In this document: positions 11,623 to 23,179 of the stretch, piece by piece
How positions within the stretch are numbered: the first letter of the stretch is position 1
How the letters are laid out: every line of letters begins with the position of its first letter
Assembly: GCA_018340375.1 (NCBI GenBank)
Contig: JAFFJZ010000002.1
Location: 20,168,001-20,232,000, forward strand
Length of the DNA stretch: 64,000 nucleotides
DNA from: Gonatopus flavifemur
Lineage: Eukaryota > Arthropoda > Insecta > Hymenoptera > Dryinidae
Direction of reading: 5' to 3'
Position numbers and translations under genes: made by a program
Notes under the pieces: model-generated
The model's database searches: none
What the model was told of the DNA's origin: nothing
Seen by the model: the letters and a program-made list of their open reading frames with translations, nothing else

Positions 11623-12056
11623 CCCAGCTGGAGTCTAACTACCGTAAATATAAATCTAGCTGCGGCAACTACCGATACAGTACAACCCCCGATCCTCCAC
11701 CTAGAACTTCGGTGGAAAGGAGGTGCAGAATTGGTGGAGAAATGGGAGCCGTGGAAATAAGGGAAGAAGCAGGGAGAGTCTCCGTTGATGCAACGGATAG
11801 GTGACGGAGAAATGTCTGCCCTCTGTATTTTCAATAAAATTTGTAATAGTGCGTTTACATAAGCAGATCTGAATGTATTAATCCATCAATATGGATTTTA
11901 TTGAAAATATAGGAGGCGGACATTTCTCCATGGCCCCAACGGAGACTCTCTTATTTCCACGGCTCCCATTTCTCCCATTTCTCCAGTCCACCGAAGTCCC
12001 AGGTGGAGGAACGGTGGTTGTGCTGTACGGGTAACGTTTAGGTGTCCCAGCTGGGT
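11623..12056. repeat. Foldback element with CCCAGCTGG ends
   Basis: The ends CCCAGCTGGAG (11623) and GTCCCAGCTGGG (12045) face each other. The arms, about 11690-11845 and 11885-12020, are inverted copies (GGAGAAATGGGAGCCGTGGA versus TCCACGGCTCCCATTTCTCC). The frames at 11613-11834 and 11898-12107 lie inside the arms and are not genes. Confidence 0.8.
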
Positions 12057-12872
12057 ACCTCTCTCTCTGTTAGTGTGATTTTTCGAATCCTTAGATTTGT
12101 ACGCCACGTATTCTTCTTCCCAAATAAAGCGCTGAGATTTTCAATCCAGATATTGTGATTTTTAGAATGTGGAGAGAAAAAGAAAACATGGCAAGCAATG
12201 CGAGGGAAAGGAGAAACATCGGTAGAAAAAAATGAACACGAAAAGCGTTCATCCAGGCAGAAACAGGCTGGAGAAAAAAAGCTCCCTTTTCCTATTCTTT
12301 AGTTCCACCGCAGTCAGGTGGCTGTGTTATCAGCGACGACCATGTTGGTCAGAAAGTTTTGAGCAAATCTTTTCTCAAGTGCCGATCCGATCTACCAGAC
12401 TCGACGTTCAATCGAGCAAAACTCTTTCGAAATCCTTATACGACGATGATAGGAGAGAAGAAAAGAGACGCAGAGAGAAAGAGGAAAAAATAAAGAGCTA
12501 TGGACCGCGAGTATTTATCGCCACCTCGTCCGACCTAGAATGATAAATCGCTACACGCCCGGTATACCCATACTTTGGCGTAGCCGCGTAAATGTATATA
12601 CATATACATATATAGTTGTATATAAAACTAGAAAATGCCGATCTCCGTTCCTTATGATCTATCTACGTTCTTTAGTCGACAAATTTTAGCTGTGCGCAGA
12701 TGCTTTTTTTGTCCCACTCACCATAGCTATATCCGTTTGGACAAAAATTTTATACACGAAGATAGGATATCGTAGATATTTGGAATGAGATTTATGTTTC
12801 TCTGGAGTTTGGCTTTAGATTTTATTTGGGAGGAGATTGGTGATAGTGTTTTGATATAATTTTAAATCAAAT
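12057..12872. other. Unassigned DNA
   Basis: Contains a 103-codon frame (12232-12543 +) that is Lys/Arg/Glu/Ser-rich with no recognised motif. There is a (TATA)-rich stretch near 12593-12625. No supported gene. Confidence 0.3.
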
Positions 12873-12874
12873 TA

Positions 12875-13806
12875 TACAGGATGATTCAGAACTCACGCGC
12901 CGTACTTCATAAGCGTAGTCTTCAGTCAAAGCTCAATGATTTCCCGTTAAGAAAACATTTTTTTGAGGCTCATTTTTTGAGATACGATCATTTTGAGATT
13001 TTTTGACAAATCCAAATAACTGATGAGCGTTGTGTGTTCCAAACCTCAACTGCATACTATTGGTCAAATTGGAAAACGGCGAATCTCTGGGAAAAAAATT
13101 GAACTGTCCTGTCATTCTTTGTTTCGGAGCTATGAAAATTCCAAGTTGATGAATTCTGATTGGCTGAAAGCCAAAAAATTTCAAATCGCTATAACTTCGA
13201 ATTGAGAGGTGACAGGAGAGTTCAATTTTTTTCCAAAGATCCACCGTTCTCCAATTTAGCCGATGGTATCAAGTTGAGGTTCGTAGCACACAATGCTTTT
13301 GAGTTATTCGGATGTTAATCCTTAAAATGCACACCAGGGTCACAGTGACCCTGTAAACGAATCAAAGCGTCAAATGATGCAGCTTACTGTTTGAAAATTT
13401 CATAAGTAACGCCATTTAAAATCGAATTTGATTATAAAGTGACGACAATGACCATAGACAGGTCGAATTAACTGCTCAATGTTTATTTAACAGCTATTGA
13501 ATGTTTACATAGGGTCTGTGTGACCCTGGTGTGCATGCAACGTTGGTTGACGTAAGAAGTGATCCTTTTTATGAGTTGAAAAAACTGTGTTTTTTATTCA
13601 GCGAGGTGAGTGAAACGAATTTATATTTTCGATTTTAATTAATTCCCATACTACAATGGGACGTTTTCTGAACATTGACAAAACGTACTTCATTAAAAAA
13701 AATTCTAAAAATGCTCGTATAAATGTTTTTTTAACTGGAAATTATTGAATTTTGACTGAAGAATATGCATATGAAGTACGGTGCGCGAGTTCTGAACCAT
13801 CCTGTA
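12875..13806. mobile_element. TACAGG-ended foldback element (non-autonomous)
   Basis: The left end TACAGGATGATTCAGAACTC and the right end (inverse of TACAGGATGGTTCAGAACTC) give ~70-bp TIRs, flanked by TA at 12873-12874 and 13807-13808. An internal hairpin at about 13041-13285 brings GAATTCTGATTGGCTGAAAG to its loop. The 13319-13546 element is nested in it. TA flanks and the TACAGGRTG start are shared with the coding transposon at 21136-23177. Confidence 0.75.
13319..13546. mobile_element. Diverged piggyBac-like MITE
   Basis: Left target TTAA (13315-13318), then TCCTTAAAATGCACACCAGG. At the right end the inverted block CCTGGTGTGCATGC reaches TTGA (13547-13550), one base from TTAA. GGGTCACAGTGACCC near 13336 is the same style of subterminal palindrome as GGGGTCAGACTGACCCC in the 7063 element. 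Confidence 0.55.
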
Positions 13807-13808
13807 TA

Positions 13809-15459
13809 CAGTGCAAAGGTTTCGGTAAAGAAGTTGAAGCTTGGAAGAGAATGTTTCGAGTGTATAACTTCGCAGCATTCGGTATTCGACTGATGAAGCA
13901 TAAAACAAGTGCATCGATTCGAATATTCAAAAAATTCCTCTTCCGACATTCCAACTTTTGAAGTAACAACCATTTATCGAGCCAGCATCTCATTCGACTG
14001 GTATTTCAGTGATATCTCTGCTACCAGAAACTTCAAATTCCAAAATATTGAAATCGATGCAAGCTTTTTGAATCGATCGAATAACGGAATCTGCGAAGTT
14101 GCACAATGAAGTGCTCTTGATATTTACAAGTTCTAAGCGGGAGATAAAAATCAGTTTCTATAGGCTAAATTTCAAATAAAACCTTTTCTACGGATGGGAG
14201 TGTGCTAAAAAAGTGGATGACGTGTTTTTCCTTGTTCGCGAAATACGTTACAGGAATCTGAATGAAATATGCAATGTGTCTAATTGGCGCACAATTTTGA
14301 AAAAGAATGATTTTTGCGAATATGGAATTCATTTAAACAATACTTATCAGCAGCATTGAATTTATCACCGTAGGGGGCCAGGCCTTGGATGAACGCAGTG
14401 TGAATAGAAGAAAAATTTTCGGATTGCAGGACAGTTAACAATTCAATAGCTAAAATAGCTCAACTGTTCCCAGTCAAATGCTATTTCAGATTGTGATATA
14501 TTTATTTTTCATCAAAGTGATCGTGATGTTTTCTCCACTGATTTTTCACGCAAAAAAATGATCTTGGGCGAAGAATTTTGGTAAAGAACAAAAATCTTGC
14601 TGGAAAAACAAAATTTTTCTGTTCATTACATTCCAATAATAGTAAATTGTGCGATGGAGGACGAAAGGACTTCTTTTCGGCCTCGTTTTTGGAGACAAAA
14701 TGAATTTAATCCTGAGTAACTATAACAAGGTTCTGATATCGAGGTTTCTGACCGATGACGCGTGATGGCGCCACTATTCACTCGCCTTCTTCCCGTCAAA
14801 CAGTTTCCCTAGGGTTGAAAGTATATATTTCTTCTTACGCGCATGCGAGAGTCAGTTTTCAGCCTACTCGTATGTAATTCACAATTTTCGTCTCGAAGAA
14901 CCAGGGAGAAAAGGGGTACTTTCAAAGCATGTGGTACAAAAAATAATTTTTTTGATGGTATAACAAGTGATAGTGAGGGAGAAAGACGTAAACAACGCGT
15001 TTAACACAAGGCAGTGTGTTGAATTCACTTGTAAGCGAGTCCGCTCCAAATCAGCAGCTTCTCCTACAAACCGCTAGACGTTACCGATATTTCCCGTCAC
15101 CAAGAATAAATGGAAAAGGATATAAAAGGAGGTGCAGTGCAGTGTTACCGTTAGGGAGAATCGCCACTTTTCTAATTGGTGGTTGGTCCTATTAAAACAA
15201 ATGCACGATTGTCTAATTCCGTTAGACTCGAAGGTGTTCGGCAACACTTGTGCCGTAACACTCCTCAGCACTTCGTCTTCTAAGTAAACCAATTTAAATC
15301 GGTGAGAAGGGTTTCCACGAAGACACTGTTCGCCGTCATGTTTGTGTAGTTCAAGCGTCAATCGGTTAGCGAAGCGTAGAAGTTGATTCTACATAGAAGT
15401 AATAATCTTCGCCTCACGTTCCCCTCTTTTCAAAACAAACCTTGGAATTCAACGAACAA
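13809..15459. other. Unassigned DNA
   Basis: Only short frames. The 95-codon one on the - strand at 15074-15361 has no recognised domain. A possible core promoter (14822-14857) is listed separately. Confidence 0.3.
14822..14857 (+). promoter_or_regulatory. Candidate Pol II core promoter (TATA + initiator)
   Basis: TATATAT begins at 14822, and the arthropod-type initiator TCAGTT begins at 14852. The initiator A is 32 bases from the start of the TATA box, the spacing expected of a TATA promoter. No downstream coding exon was recognised, so this rests only on motif and spacing. Confidence 0.3.
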
Positions 15460-15716
15460 CCCTGTGAAAAAATTTTGTTGAGATTTTTTGAATTTCGTTC
15501 ACTCTTGGCACATTCGATTCTCATTGAAAATTAGCAAAGTTCACCTCAATTTAACAAACTTTCAGTGGAATTCAATGTCCACAAAATTCAATAACTTTTA
15601 GTGAAATTGGTTGACTTTCATTGAAGTTTGTTGGAGTTTCAGGATTCTTATTGAATTTTATTGAAATATTACTGTGCCAAAATTGGACAAAATTGAACAA
15701 AATTTTTTCACCAGGG
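15460..15716. mobile_element. MITE with CCCTG(G)TGAAAAAA ends
   Basis: CCCTGTGAAAAAATTTTGTT at the left is inverted at the right as AACAAAATTTTTTCACCAGG. The interior repeats TTCA/TGAA-TTT words. The same CACCAGGG right end occurs at 33304-33311 (alone) and 62798-62805. Confidence 0.7.
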
Positions 15717-16735
15717 AAGATATATTATTTGGGGCTGAGGTTTGAAATGAGGTGATCGAAATCAACCACGCCAATCTCAACGAAACATGAAATGATTCAT
15801 AGACGTGAAAGGGACATTCCTCCACTGTTCGCATCAAGTGAAGAATATTTTTCTGCTCCTGAGAAGTGAAGGTATTCTAATTATATGAAATTATTAGAAA
15901 AATGTTCAAATGTTTTAGGAATATTTCAAAAATCTATTCAAAGGCTCCTGAACCCTCGAAAAGATTTTATTTATGTGATTCCTCGTTGAATTCAATAGAG
16001 GAGAAGTGCTGTCTTTATCTAAAATGAAGTATGTCGCAACAACCGTTTACATTGAATATAAAGGAGGAGATAAAATTGGGGGACAAAGAATTTACTTTGT
16101 TTTTGTGCCGAGAGAGATAGAAAATTTCTCGTAGAATACTATGGTGAGACCCCGGTATTGAAATTCGAAGTCCTTTTATCTTTTTGCGACGTTTTTCTAA
16201 AGCGCCTTTTGTAGCGCTCAGAGGTTTTTTCGTACGGTCGACAAGTGGAAGATGTTTTCGCCAAAACTGCATTTTTGAGATACATATCTCAAGAAACTCA
16301 GAGGGGTTGTTCTCTACACAATCAGCTTCTGTGTGGACCAAACATTACTGTAATTTGGTTTCGCGAAATATAAATTATTGAAGAGAAGTCGTAAGTTTTT
16401 GGTGACTTTTTTTCGAAAAAACTCGTGGCAATTTTTGATTTTCTTCTTTTCATTGGTTCATACATAAAATATATCTAAATTGTGGCCTGCAGAATTCCCG
16501 CAAGTCGATGCTTCAGAATTTGACCTAATGTCTTTGAGCGTATGTAAGTCCGCCATTTTGTAATAAAAAAACGAAAAAGAAACTTTTTCTTCCCTCAGAT
16601 ATGTACTGAATATCACGCCAAATTTGATTGAATTCAAATAAAAACTTCTGAGTGAAGAAAATGTTTGAAAAATGCTCAATTTTCGGCCTTTCAATTTTAC
16701 TTCCCTCCTCAAAAACATTAGCGAATCAAGAATTG
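15717..16735. other. Unassigned DNA
   Basis: Contains a 108-codon - strand frame at 16015-16341 and shorter frames without recognised motifs. No supported gene. Confidence 0.3.
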
Positions 16736-17271
16736 CACGGAGAAAAAAATATACTACGTTCTCTCATTTTGCTTAACCAGGAACAGGAAGGTTTGTAAAA
16801 TGGATTTTTACATAAAAATACGGGAGATTAGGTACGAATGAATGACTGAATTTTACTATAAGCTTTATAGAATTCAATGTTCAGCGTTTAAAGTTTCAAT
16901 CCCACGTATTACTTTTTCCACAATATTTGTAATCTATGTTGTAGAAGTTTGAATCGTTTATAAAAACGGAACGAAAATTCAAACTCACAAAATATGCTCA
17001 ATCATTGTTATTTATCTCCTCAAATTGACTTTTTTAAATTGAAAACATCGTTTAAAGAAGATGCTGTAAGATTTTGGGTCTTTAACTGAGGGTGGGTCTG
17101 AGTATTTCGTTATTCGATTATCAATTCGTTTCAATGAATGATTCAAACTTCAGCAACATCAAAATCGCCCGTATTCTGATGTAAAAATTCATTCTAAAAA
17201 CCTTCCTGTTTCTAGTTTACTAAGGAAAATAGTAAAAATTCCTATATTTTCGAGCGGCACTTTTCTCCGTG
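16736..17271. mobile_element. CACGG-type MITE with TG duplication
   Basis: Starts CACGGAGAAAAAAATA and ends TTTTCTCCGTG, with subterminal inverted blocks AACAGGAAGGTTT and AAACCTTCCTGTT. TG flanks both ends (16734-16735, 17272-17273). It is 536 bp and non-coding. The end at 11527 belongs to the same family. Confidence 0.75.
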
Positions 17272-17273
17272 TG

Positions 17274-20200
17274 TCATTCATTAATCAATTATGCAGCTAA
17301 AACTAGCAGCGGATTGTTGTAACCCATTAATCAACATGGTTGAAGCGCTGTTCCTACCATAAATTGATTAATTCATGTTCCACTACATGTTTTAGACACT
17401 TGAATTCATGATGAGATTTCTGTATAAAAAGTTATAACAATCCATTGTCAACTTCAACGGCCGCTAATTTTTGCTTCATAGATTATTTCTGAAGCATTTG
17501 ATTTTTAACAATGATGAGTTGAACGCGGGAAATAGGTCTCCACAATTTACAAAATTATCGAAGAATTTTCTGAAACACACATGTTTGCTCTTTTTCAAGT
17601 AATGCGAGTTTATATTCAGTCAGCCACGTCAAGTCACAGTAGTAAATGTTGTTTTCGGTCAGGCAAACGATGAAGACTTGTCATTATTATATCGATTTCT
17701 ATTCTTTTGCAATATATACTTGACTCATATCAACTATGTAACTGGTAAATTCACGTGATCACCACGTAACTTCTTGTTCCCGTCAATTCATATTTGAAAT
17801 TGTGTTTTTCTCTCTTAAGAGACAATATTTATGCTGACGTTACGTGGGCTTCGAGTACCCGTTGCATCGTACAAGATAAAAATGTCAAGTTCAATTCATG
17901 GAGAACAGGACATCAGTACTTCAACGTTTTCTTCTATGAATTGAGTATATAATTCTATTGGAAATTCAAGAGTTTCATTACAATATATTGAGAGTGTTCA
18001 AATCGTGTCCTTACTCCTTGGACACTTGAGACACTTTCAAGTGTCTAAACAGTGACTACTGACTTCTATACCCTGATTGTATCGAAATGGAACATTTGAA
18101 TCCACAGTATTGTTGCGAAATCTAAAGTTTCCAGGAGAAACAAACAAACTGTCGAATAGAGAATTCAAATATGGCAGCTACACCTCTTGGAATGGAAGAA
18201 AATACATTAAATATGAGTTCTAATGAGATATAAATGATAATTTAATTCAAGTTTGTTATGTTCCGGTACGGAATAAAGGGCATCGAAATATACCACAAAA
18301 ATGATAAATCATTTACCTCTTCACGAATATTCTCCCACTACAAATTTCAATAATGAATTTCGAAATCTGTTACATGCACATTCGTTCTTTGTTTCCTCAA
18401 CAATATACCGTAGACTTTACAGTTACAAAACAAATAATGGTCTCTTAGTGAAACATTTCAAATTGATTAAACAATATTTCCCTCGCAAAATTTTCAACGA
18501 AACTCACGTAATTGCGCATTTTCATCCTCCTCCGCCGTGCTCGTCTACATGTTTTGATAATAATGAAGACGTTTCCACTGTAGATGAAAAAAAAAAGAAC
18601 AGCACCGTTCTCTCCGTGTACTTTTTTTCTCCAGTGATTCTGGAGAACCGAAATACCGTTTTCCTAATTCCTTGTTGAGGGAAAAGTTGGCAGGAAAAGG
18701 TCTGTGCAGTTCACGATTCGCACGAGTATGTAAGCATAAGCGTAAAACAATGCACGGAACTTTACATCCGTACCATTCAAATATGTACTGATTTTGTCAA
18801 AGTTTTCTGGTAGGTACATTTTCCTCTCGCCACCATCACGCCGAGAGTATACCAAATTAAACAAAATCTCTGAAAAGAATACTAATTTTTTATGATATAT
18901 AAATAAGTGGGGATAGCTTAGAAACGAATACAACAGAGAGAACGTCTCGATTGATGTAACCGATGATAACGATTACGCTGATACGTTTTCGATATCGAAT
19001 CGTGAACAACGCAATCACAATGAAATTGAAATACAACGTCACCAATTTTCTTATGGATTTCATTTGATCGATCCTTTCAATTAATATTCCTCGTTTTCCG
19101 GAACATATTCGATATTATTTTCTTTCGCATGGTAGTTATCAAAAAGAGGGAATGAAAACAGCAAAAAAAATGAGCGATGAAAAAACGTCCCTTCGAGTGG
19201 GACAGAGAAACCGAGAGAAAGAGAGCGAAGTTTGATCGAGGATAATCGTGAAAATGATTGGTCTTTTGATTCGTCGCTACGAACACGCGGAACAAGTTTG
19301 TGATGTGTTTCTGTATTGGAGATGCATACACATACATATTCATAAAGCGCGTGAACCGTGATGGGAAGTGGAAGGTAGAGGGGGAAGGAGAGGTAGAAGG
19401 AAGTTGAGAGTCAATTAATGTGCAAATTCGTATGGAGAAGGTGTATATGAAATGGGAAGTAGTCCAACGACCGGAATATATCGATATGGAACACGATATA
19501 GAACAAATTTCTACCTCATAATCAACGTACATTCGTTATTATCACTTTTTTTTTTCACCCTCGCCGTTTTCGATACTAAAAATTTAGAGGAATGGAAATC
19601 TTGTATGATTGAATTATAGCACGGTTGTTTGATCGATCGGTTCAACGATTATTTTTATTTCGGCCAAATTTTTCACGGAACACGAAGGGTGCTGATAAAA
19701 CAACGAATATCGTATCGCCTCGGGGAATGTATGAAATTATTGTAGTAGTAATAGACGACGATAGAATATTTTGCTTGTACTTTGATAAAATACACTCGAA
19801 CGAGGGGGACTGAGGAAATGGAATTTGAATTTTTACTGAGAACTCGTCACTTGAAATCACTTTACTCGTTTTTTGGAACCAAACGTTTTAGAATTCTCCT
19901 TTTTTTTTCACGGTTCAAAACAATGACTGAGGCGCGAAGTGTACGTGTACCAATTGTCGTGCAGGTTCACACCTTCGACAAGTTTTTTAACCAACGCAAT
20001 AGGGAAGAGAAATCGAAATGAAAGGGCCCTCGACGCGCTGGATAAATGCGGGAGGTCGAGGAGATTCGAAAAGAGGGAAATAGAGAGGAAAAAGTGTGAT
20101 CGAATCTACATGTTGGTGGTGATGGTGTTAGGAGAGTCGTACAAGGTTAACACTAAATTGAAATCAAGCTTCGAACGTGGAGATTAAATTACGAAGACAA

Positions 20201-21133
20201 AACTGACATTTCTGTGTGAAATAAAGAGAAAGAGGTCTCGTGAGAAATCAGTACAGTCTATTTAGTGGTAACTTATAATTTACACGGAAGAGAAAAGTAT
20301 GCTGATGCAGAGAAACGAGGTATCATATGTAGCATAGAGAATTCTTTTGTTAAATTCACTGAAAATTCGCTGCTACAGCCAAGTGGATAGCTGAGAGAGC
20401 AACGTGATCAACAATGAGCTAGTAGAGAACATTACTACTCTCTACATTTTGCTCTCGATTAGTGTCAGATCACTGATTCATGAACACGCGGAGAAAAAAT
20501 GGTTTGCCTACAAAGAAGTTTGTTGTTCTGGCAAGAATATTCACTCCAGCGGCTGAGACGTTAGTTCTGTGAACAGATTTGTTTATGTCGGCAAAAAAAT
20601 GTAATTTTTCTTATGAGCGCTATGGTAACAGACCTGCTTGTTATGCCAGCAATACTTTTCTCTCTCTTCTTTTACAATAAAGAAAATGAGGAATATGAAA
20701 GAGATTCAGTTGAATTCATCATCTCGTAATTACTTCTGATGAATTCACGTCTATGTCAGAATGACAGAGAAATTAGAGCAGTACACATATACTGCGGAAG
20801 TGGACTCGAGACTTTTAAACAAAATTAAAAAATAGTAAATATCATTCAAGCTCACGATTTTCGAAGACAAATTTCTACATCAAGCCAAGTATGAGCATGT
20901 ATTAATTGGAAATAACAATTTATGCAATTTTTTTCCACTCAAGATCAAGACAAGACAAGCCAAGACCTTTTTCGAGACTGCAACAGTTTTAAATAAACCT
21001 AAATCTTCAAAAACAAAATTTTCGCAAATTTCCCCCCATTTGATTCTTTGAATATTTGTACATTGACTCAACAAATTTTGCATCAGAAATGATGAAATTG
21101 AGTCTTGTTGGTTTTACTCGAGTCCAGCCCTAA
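17274..21133. other. Unassigned DNA, large gene-poor stretch
   Basis: Several frames of 60-151 codons occur (18301-18678 +, 19077-19532 -, 18664-18933 -, 19939-20187 +). Their products are low-complexity or Ser/Lys-rich, overlap on opposite strands and show no domain. A CGCGGAGAAAA motif near 20486 resembles the CACGG MITE end but has no partner. Confidence 0.3.
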
Positions 21134-21135
21134 TA

Positions 21136-21525
21136 TACAGGGTGGGGCATTTAAAGTGTCGCGGGCGTTTTTTCCAAAAATAAAGTGAGATACGAGAAAA
21201 TTTTTCGGACAAAAGTTGTAGGGTACCGAGGGGGACATCCGATGGTGGCCTTGGCTTTGACCTCAAATCTCATCTTCAAGGGCATTCTGAGATCAACTCT
21301 TGTTTTTTAAATAGCATCTCATATTTTTTACTGCAGATTTGGATTCTAGGTCAAAAACCAAGAAACTTTTGTCTGAACCATTTTCCTGAAATCCGCAAAA
21401 ATGGCGCTCTAATCGATATTGTTCCATTTTGAATCTGACATTCGAATAACTCGAAAACGAAGGGTCTTGCAAAAGAATGTTTCGTACAAAAGTTGTCAAT
21501 ACACAACACATTTCAATCGTCTACA
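21136..21525 (+). repeat. Left terminal inverted repeat of the DD41D transposon
   Basis: Pairs with 22734-23177. Shared blocks include the terminal ~80 bp, GGGGGACATCCGATGGTGG (left) and its inverse, ATCGATATTGTTCCAT, and AAATGTGTTG near the inner edge. Confidence 0.9.
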
Positions 21526-21648
21526 TTACCACCATTCAGAGCTCACGCGATGTAAACAAACGACGGGGTTCAGTGAAAATTCACGATTTTGAAAGTCAGT
21601 TTGTCAGTTACATTTGATTATTACTTGGTTTATGACAAATTGAAAATC

Positions 21649-22719
21649 ATGGATATCCGATACACGGTTTCTGAAAAGATCGATATGATCTACATTTACG
21701 GTGAAGTGCATAAGAACCCCAGACAAGCATATGACTTGTATGCAGAACGATTTCCTGAAAGAACAACGCCATCCATTAGGTATTTTCAACGCATTACAAA
21801 ATTATTCTCAGAAACGGGAAGTGTTACAAGGGAAAAACGACATCGAATGAGAACTGTTAGCGGAGAAAATGCGGAAGTTAATGTACTAGCTGCAGTAGCC
21901 AATAATCCACACGTGAGCTCTCGTGAAATTGAACTCCATTCGGGAATTTCTCGAAGAAGTGAAGAAGTTCTTCGAATACTGAAACGTCACAAATTCCATC
22001 CGTATCACATTTGTTTGCATCAAGACCTTCACGGTGATGATTTCGAAAATCGTGTACAGTTTTGTCGATGGGGTCTAGCGCAAATGCACAATAACAACTT
22101 CATCAACATATTATTTTCTGATGAGTCGACGTTCACCAATCATGGTCAAGTAAATCGACATGATATGCATTACTGGGCGACAGAAAATCCAAGATGGTTA
22201 CGTCAAGTAGAGCATCAAAGACAATGGGCTGTGAATGTTTGGTGTGGTATTTTTCGATCTCGAGTAATTGGACCGTACTTCATTGCAGATACGCTGAATG
22301 GAGAGAAGTACAGACATTTCTTAGATCAAGTACTTCCAACATTACTTGAAGACATACCTATTCAGGAACGATTGAATATGTGGTATCAACACGATGATTG
22401 TCCATCCCATTATGCAGTCACAGCTCGAGAAATATTGGACAGAGATTATCCTGGACGATGGATAGGACGTCGTGGACCAGTTCATTGGCCTGCCCGTTCT
22501 CCGGATCTTACTTCTCCAGATTTTTTTTTATGGGGATACATAAAAGATACAGTTTATCAACAAGCACCGACTACACCTGAGAATATGCGTCAACGAATCA
22601 TCAATGCATGCGCGAGCATCAATGAAGATATTTTAGCACGAGTTCAGCAATCTTTTGTAAAACGTTTTGAAATGTGTATTGAAGTCGAAGGCCATCATTT
22701 TGAGCATCTACTGCATTAA
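21649..22719 (+). CDS. Transposase, DD41D Tc1/mariner-like
   Basis: 356 residues, no internal stop. It would cut the transposon out at its terminal repeats and insert it at TA. The N-terminal ~130 residues are a helix-turn-helix DNA-binding region (YTVSEKIDMIYIYGEVHKN start, then a second HTH near VSSREIELHSGISRR). The RNase H-like catalytic core has its metal-binding aspartates in ILFSDES (D158), QHDDCPSH (D249) and LTSPDFFLW (D291). Forty-one residues separate the second and third, hence DD41D. The upstream in-frame ATG at 21589 would add 20 residues. I prefer 21649 because MDIRYTVSEK begins like related transposases and has purines around the ATG. It lies between the two long TIRs in the single orientation expected. 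A DUF4817-type N-terminus is my inference from memory. Confidence 0.9.
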   Translation: MDIRYTVSEKIDMIYIYGEVHKNPRQAYDLYAERFPERTTPSIRYFQRITKLFSETGSVTREKRHRMRTVSGENAEVNVLAAVANNPHVSSREIELHSGISRRSEEVLRILKRHKFHPYHICLHQDLHGDDFENRVQFCRWGLAQMHNNNFINILFSDESTFTNHGQVNRHDMHYWATENPRWLRQVEHQRQWAVNVWCGIFRSRVIGPYFIADTLNGEKYRHFLDQVLPTLLEDIPIQERLNMWYQHDDCPSHYAVTAREILDRDYPGRWIGRRGPVHWPARSPDLTSPDFFLWGYIKDTVYQQAPTTPENMRQRIINACASINEDILARVQQSFVKRFEMCIEVEGHHFEHLLH

Positions 22720-22733
22720 AATTATCCAAGTGA

Positions 22734-23177
22734 TGTAGACGATTGAAATGTGTTGTGTTTTGTCTGTTATACCCCATCACCTCCGTTTCAGTTCAAGGGG
22801 TCCCCCTTGGAATCAGACAACTTTTGTCCGAAACATTCTCCTCCAAGACCCTTCGTTTTCGAGTCATTCTAATGTCAGATTCAGTATGGAACAATATCGA
22901 TTAGAGCGCCATCTTTGCGGATTTCAGGAAAATGGTTCAGACAAAAGTTTCTTGGTTTTTGACCTAGAATCCAAATCTGCAGTAAAAAATATGAGATGCT
23001 ATTTAAAAAACAAGAGTTGACCTCAGTATGCCCTTGAAGATGAGATTTGAGGTCGAAGCCAAGGCCACCATCGGATGTCCCCCTCGATACCCTACAATTT
23101 TTGTCCGAAAAATTTTCTCGTATCTCATTTTATTTTTGGAAAAAACGCCCGTGACACTTTAAATGCCCCACCCTGTA
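22734..23177 (-). repeat. Right terminal inverted repeat, with ~55-bp extra block
   Basis: Inverse of 21136-21525, except that about 22758-22814 (with CCCCATCACCTCCGTTTCAG) has no counterpart on the left, where only a few bases occupy the position. Either the right arm gained it or the left lost it. Confidence 0.85.
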
Positions 23178-23179
23178 TA

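Larger units (their letters stand above)
21136..23177 (+). mobile_element. Complete DD41D Tc1/mariner-type transposon
   Basis: 2,042 bp flanked by TA (21134-21135 and 23178-23179). It starts TACAGGGTGGGGCATTTAAA and ends in the inverted form, with long inverted arms of about 390 bp (left) and 444 bp (right). It contains one uninterrupted transposase (21649-22719). The arms are ~90% alike and differ by a ~55-bp block present only on the right. An intact frame and intact ends suggest recent activity. Confidence 0.9.

Noticed and set aside
19077..19532. 151-codon open frame on the - strand
   Set aside because: Ser/Thr/Phe-rich with no recognised motif, and no promoter or splice support. Such lengths occur by chance in 64 kb.
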